64,000 nucleotides of DNA from Ruminococcus albus AD2013 (GTDB lineage: Bacteria; Bacillota; Clostridia; Oscillospirales; Ruminococcaceae): positions 62,001 through 126,000 of the forward strand of contig NZ_JAGS01000001.1 in NCBI RefSeq assembly GCF_000526775.1. The letters run 5' to 3'. The position numbers and the translations under genes are program-made. The notes beneath the pieces were generated by a model. That model searched no databases, was not told where the DNA came from, and saw only the letters and a list, made by a program, of their open reading frames with translations. Shown here piece by piece: positions 60,309 to 64,000 of the stretch (position 1 is its first letter; each line of letters begins with the position of its first letter).

Positions 60309-61051
60309 TCCTTTGTCTCGACCTCTTTCCATTCTATATCCTTCAGCTTGCATATGAAAGCAAGGCGGTATTGGGACATACCGAGTCTGCCCTCGTTCCA
60401 ACAGGTATACATAGTCAGTCTGTCATCATCGGTGGGGTAGACATATGTATAATCAGATTCGTGGAAAACAACTCTTTCATCGATTATATAGGTGCATTTG
60501 CAGTAAGAGGTCTCAAGTGTGACAACGTCGCCTATTTCGCACTTAGGCAGATTATAGAAAAAAGTGTGGTTATGACCCGCAATAACGACGTTGCCCGGTC
60601 TGCCGATAAATACGGAACCGTTGTACCAGCCTGCGCCTTTTTCAAGTACATAGGCGTCCTGGCCGCTGTAAACGGGGACCTTTTTTAATCCGGCGGCTTC
60701 GCAGTTGAGTTCGGCATAATAATCGCCATAGTAAGGATAGACCATGGTATGAGTTTCCTGCTTGCCGTTGACTTCGACTTCGACTTCCTTGATCTGATCG
60801 GGGGCATCGTCGTCGCGGTATTTATTGATAGTACGGAGATTTCTTACCTCCATTGGTGTAGCGCCGAATGTCGTATCGAGGTATGGTTTAAAGTTCTTGA
60901 ATGGTTTAAATAATGCGAGAACAGCCGTGCTGCACAATAAAACTAATATCAAAAAAGGTGTGAGAACATAGGTAACTGTCCTCAACACCCGTGATGACGA
61001 AGTTTTATGCTTATGAGCGTGCTGTTCCGTTTTCTTTACGGCATCACTCAT
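60305..61051 (-). CDS. Sortase
   Basis: 248 residues. A His/Lys-rich cytosolic start, one membrane helix (about 24-48), and a C-terminal sortase barrel: VVIAGHNHTFF with catalytic H160 (or H162), LTMYTCWNEGR with C217, and SQYRLAFIC with R229. It cleaves a sorting signal and joins the protein to the wall or to a pilin Lys. The class (D/E-like by size) is uncertain. Its likely substrate is the gene just upstream at 61080. Confidence 0.92.
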   Translation of the reverse strand: MSDAVKKTEQHAHKHKTSSSRVLRTVTYVLTPFLILVLLCSTAVLALFKPFKNFKPYLDTTFGATPMEVRNLRTINKYRDDDAPDQIKEVEVEVNGKQETHTMVYPYYGDYYAELNCEAAGLKKVPVYSGQDAYVLEKGAGWYNGSVFIGRPGNVVIAGHNHTFFYNLPKCEIGDVVTLETSYCKCTYIIDERVVFHESDYTYVYPTDDDRLTMYTCWNEGRLGMSQYRLAFICKLKDIEWKEVETKE

Positions 61052-61079
61052 GATAAATCACTCCGAAATATAATTTTGA

Positions 61080-61736
61080 TTAAGCTCTGTTCTTCTTAGC
61101 AACCATGAACACACCGAAGCCAGCCATTGCAAGAGTAACAGCTGCTACAGCTGCTGCTGCACTGGATGTCTCAGTCTCACCTGCACCTGTGGAAGCAACA
61201 GGATTGTCGCTCTTGATAGTAGTGCCGCCTGCATTGTTGTTGCTGCCGCCGTTGCCATTGCCGTTTCCATTGGAAGAGCTGTTGTCGTGCTTGTGCTCAG
61301 CTGCAACTGCAAAATGAACGTCATCTACCTTGGTGATAGTAACGGTTACGTTGTGCTTCTTACCGAGGTTGATAAGTGCGTCCTGAATAGCCTTCTTCTC
61401 GTCCTCAGTCCACTCCTTACCGATAAGGATCTTATCCTGTTCGCTAAGGTCAGCCGGAGCCTTATCAACCTTCTGCTTAGCACCGCCAAGGCAGTAAGGT
61501 GCAACATAAGTGTTCTTTATGTTGTTAAGTTCAGCAATCATATCATCGTACTCATCGCTGGTGAAGCAATCCTTGTGTACCTGCAGGAAGTTGTCCAGTT
61601 CCTGAACGTTGTTAGCCTGAACGCCTGCGTCTTTTGCTGCCTGAACTGCATCTTCATATGTAGTAGCAAATGCAGATATAGACATTGAAGCTGCTATAAC
61701 AGTTGCTGCTGCAAATGCAGAAATCTTCTTTATCAT
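61080..61736 (-). CDS. Surface protein with atypical C-terminal sorting signal
   Basis: 218 residues from ATG 61736 after GGAGGAATATGAC. Signal peptide (about 1-24, ending ISAFA). A helical domain (about 25-150) contains Cys in HKDCF and PYCLGG. A Gly/Asn/Ser linker follows, then a sorting-type end: NPVASTGAGE, a 19-residue hydrophobic helix and KKNRA. The signal lacks a plain LPXTG. The sortase gene lies 28 bases downstream, so it is probably the dedicated substrate. Confidence 0.87.
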   Translation of the reverse strand: MIKKISAFAAATVIAASMSISAFATTYEDAVQAAKDAGVQANNVQELDNFLQVHKDCFTSDEYDDMIAELNNIKNTYVAPYCLGGAKQKVDKAPADLSEQDKILIGKEWTEDEKKAIQDALINLGKKHNVTVTITKVDDVHFAVAAEHKHDNSSSNGNGNGNGGSNNNAGGTTIKSDNPVASTGAGETETSSAAAAVAAVTLAMAGFGVFMVAKKNRA

Positions 61737-61804
61737 GTCATATTCCTCCAAACTCAAATCTTTTTTAGGTATAGCCCTCGACTATCTCCTCTTTGACATT
61801 ATCT

Positions 61805-61833
61805 ATGATAGCATAAATCGTTTGAAATTTCAA
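61805..61833 (-). promoter_or_regulatory. SigA-type promoter of the sortase operon
   Basis: Minus strand TTGAAA (61833-61828), 17-base spacer, TATCAT (61810-61805). Confidence 0.75.
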
Positions 61834-61939
61834 GAGCATATATATAACTTTGTTTAAAACGTACAAGAAATTTTGTTATATGTGTATACTATGTGCATTA
61901 TATATAATTTACATAATATTATGCTTAATTAATGTTAAG

Positions 61940-63442
61940 TTACACATCATCAGATGTGGAAAAAGGAGCCATTGGTATGCCGTTTTTCCCGAATACAGTG
62001 ACCTCTCCGTAGTTTGTCCAGTTATATCTGACAGCATTGGGAGAGGGGACTTTTTCAGACCATACGAGGGCTTTTCCGCCGCCAATAGCTGCCTGAGCGG
62101 GGGTGAATTTGCCGTCATCGCCTGCTATCTCGAAGCCTTTGATGGAGCCTTTGACTTTGAAACCGTTTTCGGCGTGGGAGAAGCTCACTTCGGCTTTGCC
62201 ATCGTTGAAGATACAGCTTTCGTAGATAGGGCCGAATGCGTCAACGTCCATACCGTAGACAATCTTTTCGGCTTGCAGGCAGAGTCTTTCGCCCACGGGG
62301 AGTTTATCCTTGGGGTGTATCTCGTTGAACTCGCCGCAATCGAGGATAACTGCGATGCCTGTATTTTTCACGGTGCGGAAGGTCTTCATCTGGGCTGAAC
62401 GTATCTTGCACCAGTTTTTATAGTCGGGGTCTGCGGCGTAGCTGTGCATTGGAAGTTGTACCATTATAAAAGGCAGGGTATCGTCGCCCCATATCTCACG
62501 CCATTTTGCTATCAGCGCTGTCAGCAGTACATAGTAGCTGTCAGGTTTGTGGTCGTCGGATTCGCCCTGATAGTAGAGAAAGCCGCGGAGGGTATAGGGG
62601 CAGACCCTTGTGAGCATATTTTCATACATATTGCAGGGTCTGAAGGGGTTGAATTCGTTTCTGGGACCCGGCCAGCCGTATATGCCCAGTTTTTCTTCAA
62701 GCTGACCCCATGACATATTCGGGTCAACATCCCAGTAGACCTGCGCTTTTTTCAGCCAGTTCTTTTCATGTTCGAGAAAGGCTTCATACTCGGCTTTCTG
62801 TTCTTCGAGGGTCTTGCCTTTTATGGTATCTTCGTACTCGGTGATATAGGAGGATATGCGCCTGTCGTTTTCAAGAGTTTCTCTGTCGACCCAGTTTGAA
62901 GCGGAGGTGCCGCCCCAGTTACAGCCGATAAGACCGACTACAACTCCGAGGTCTTTTGAAAGCTTGCGTGCAAAGTGGAGACCTACTGCACTCCAGCATT
63001 TTGAAGTTTCGCTGTCAGCCCTTTGCCATACGGCTTGTTCACCCTGACGTTCGGCTTCCTCGGCGGTAGCGACTTTCGGGGTGTAGTAGTAGCGTATGGG
63101 GGTGTCCTTATTCAGTTCGGCGAGGCATTTTGCGCCGTCCTTGGCGTTCTGTATCTCCAGTTCCATATTGGATTGACCGCCGCATAACCAGACTTCACCG
63201 ATCGCAATGTCGGTAAAAGTAATGGTATCGGTGCCGTCGGTAACTGTCAGGGTAAGACCCTCTGCCGCTTCCATGGGAAGCAGTTCACACTGCCATTTGC
63301 CGTCCTTGACGGTACATTCGGTTTTGTTTTCGCCGATAGCCGCGGTGATGATCTTTCCGTCTTCGCCTGTGCCCCAGACAGCTATGCATTTCTCACGCTG
63401 GAGAACCATACTGTCTGAAAACATCTGTGAACATTTCAACAT
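61940..63442 (-). CDS. SGNH-type carbohydrate acetylesterase (sialate O-acetylesterase family)
   Basis: 500 residues. VWLCGGQSNMELE gives the nucleophile Ser of the SASA family; GLIGCNWGGTSASNW and RGFLYYQGESD are further family blocks, and FNEIHPKDKLPVGERL supplies the Asp/His pair. It removes acetyl groups from sugars such as sialic acid or xylan/mannan; the enzymes around suggest plant or host glycan. No signal peptide, so cytosolic. It follows a small membrane protein gene by 31 bases. Confidence 0.9.
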   Translation of the reverse strand: MLKCSQMFSDSMVLQREKCIAVWGTGEDGKIITAAIGENKTECTVKDGKWQCELLPMEAAEGLTLTVTDGTDTITFTDIAIGEVWLCGGQSNMELEIQNAKDGAKCLAELNKDTPIRYYYTPKVATAEEAERQGEQAVWQRADSETSKCWSAVGLHFARKLSKDLGVVVGLIGCNWGGTSASNWVDRETLENDRRISSYITEYEDTIKGKTLEEQKAEYEAFLEHEKNWLKKAQVYWDVDPNMSWGQLEEKLGIYGWPGPRNEFNPFRPCNMYENMLTRVCPYTLRGFLYYQGESDDHKPDSYYVLLTALIAKWREIWGDDTLPFIMVQLPMHSYAADPDYKNWCKIRSAQMKTFRTVKNTGIAVILDCGEFNEIHPKDKLPVGERLCLQAEKIVYGMDVDAFGPIYESCIFNDGKAEVSFSHAENGFKVKGSIKGFEIAGDDGKFTPAQAAIGGGKALVWSEKVPSPNAVRYNWTNYGEVTVFGKNGIPMAPFSTSDDV

Positions 63443-63473
63443 GATTATCCCTCCTGTTTATACCCGATTGATT

Positions 63474-63755
63474 TTATAGTAAACGTAATATCAGCCTGAT
63501 GATGAGGTAAACCGCCTGATAAAGCGGAACTACCCAGCCGCCGCACGCAGTCAGTATGAACCCAATGGCGATACCGTTTGTGAAACCTTCTCTGCCGTAT
63601 TTACGGCGACATTTGCTGTTTTTCAGGGCGGGTGCAGCCCAGCCCTCTTCTATGCCGAAGATAGCGCAGTGTATGCCGATGTACAGCCATAAGACATAGT
63701 ATCCCAGTGATATCCGGAATATCCATGTAAAGACAAGACCGATGATGTGCGGCAT
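63474..63755 (-). CDS. Small membrane protein of unknown function
   Basis: 93 residues from ATG 63755 after GGGGGTGCC. Hydrophobic segments at about 3-30, 55-70 and 75-92, with a basic loop NSKCRRKYGREG between. Not recognised. Shares the promoter at 63809 with the acetylesterase gene. Confidence 0.7.
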   Translation of the reverse strand: MPHIIGLVFTWIFRISLGYYVLWLYIGIHCAIFGIEEGWAAPALKNSKCRRKYGREGFTNGIAIGFILTACGGWVVPLYQAVYLIIRLILRLL

Positions 63756-63808
63756 ATTGGCACCCCCTTTATAGGTTTTACAGCGGTGAACTTGTTTTCT
63801 TTGTTCTG

Positions 63809-63837
63809 ATTTTACCACAACGGGAAAGCTTTGTCAA
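63809..63837 (-). promoter_or_regulatory. SigA-type promoter of the last small operon
   Basis: Minus strand TTGACA (63837-63832), 17-base spacer, TAAAAT (63814-63809). Confidence 0.83.
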
Positions 63838-63839
63838 TG

Positions 63840-63875
63840 AAAAAACGCCCGAAAAAGGTGAATTTTTTTCGGGCG
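63840..63875 (-). terminator. Terminator of galE
   Basis: Minus strand CGCCCGAAAAA and TTTTTCGGGCG, then TTTTTT. Confidence 0.9.
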
Positions 63876-63902
63876 CGACAGTGTCATTTGTATTTCGTAT
63901 TT

Positions 63903-64000
63903 TTATAGACCGTTGGGGTTGTTCTTGATGAAGTTCCAGCTGCTGGCTGTCATTTCATCGAGGGTCAGCTTAGCCTCCCAGCCGAAGATCTTCTTGGCTT
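63903..64000 (-). CDS. galE: UDP-glucose 4-epimerase, C-terminal end only
   Basis: The last 32 codons read AKKIFGWEAKLTLDEMTASS then WNFIKNNPNGL and stop. This matches the conserved GalE ending (Leu/Phe-Gly-Trp, then W....NP.G). GalE interconverts UDP-glucose and UDP-galactose. The rest of the gene lies beyond the right border. A terminator follows the stop at 63875-63840. Confidence 0.8.
   Translation of the reverse strand, partial: AKKIFGWEAKLTLDEMTASSWNFIKNNPNGL

Overview
The window is a 64 kb piece of a low- to mid-GC Gram-positive anaerobe, most likely a Ruminococcus-type member of the Oscillospiraceae. The grounds are the strict TTGACA/17/TATAAT promoters and GGAGG ribosome sites, pyruvate formate-lyase with its activase, a Na+-pumping decarboxylase pair, plant-polysaccharide glycosidases (GH43, GH31 YicI type, a GH26-like enzyme, a GQSNME esterase), a CwlD-like amidase and a sortase operon. 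The genus is an inference; no rRNA or tRNA gene was seen.

Layout. 1-4.9 kb: nucleobase salvage (uracil permease, upp, hpt, purine permease, APRT-like enzyme). 4.9-9 kb: membrane-anchored Mrr-type nuclease, a small unknown protein, an ABC-F ATPase. 9.4-15.2 kb: a compact phage-derived block (small terminase, capsid, connector/tail-like genes, baseplate hub, GH25 lysozyme) without large terminase, portal or tape measure. 16-26 kb: GH43, pantothenate uptake and kinase (panT-like, coaX), an LRR protein, GH26-like enzyme with a serine-hydrolase lipoprotein, amidase, esterase, tyrA. 26.5-31.2 kb: an unusual pyruvate formate-lyase locus in which the catalytic part, a Cys-containing paralogue of the glycyl-radical domain, and the glycyl-radical domain are three separate genes, followed by pflA. 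31.3-36.3 kb: CapA-like lipoprotein, GH31, MscS. 37-40.7 kb: AT-rich island of tandemly duplicated small membrane proteins. 40.9-42.7 kb: oadG-oadB. 43-49.5 kb: receptor Ser/Thr kinase and an SPFH / zinc-ribbon / TPM gene set like ydjI-ydjG-ydjH. 49.5-57 kb: HAD, AraC, an XRE-DUF3169-type locus with an array of TTGTCA boxes, and a two-component plus ABC-2 transporter locus. 57-64 kb: NSS transporter, GGDEF protein, sortase operon, acetylesterase, end of galE.

Two families of non-coding repeats are scattered between genes. R1 is large and modular, built of nested hairpins, often as head-to-head inverted pairs and often bordered by short AATTCATA runs; copies lie at about 5.8, 11.3, 15.2, 19.3, 36.4 and 59.3 kb, mostly at the edges of accessory genes. 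R2 is about 150 bp with imperfect terminal inverted repeats (9.0 and 32.6 kb). Main points for follow-up: the three-piece pyruvate formate-lyase, the R1 family, the stripped phage block, and the 21-bp-phased TTGTCA array. All functions are read from motifs and context only; no database search was possible.
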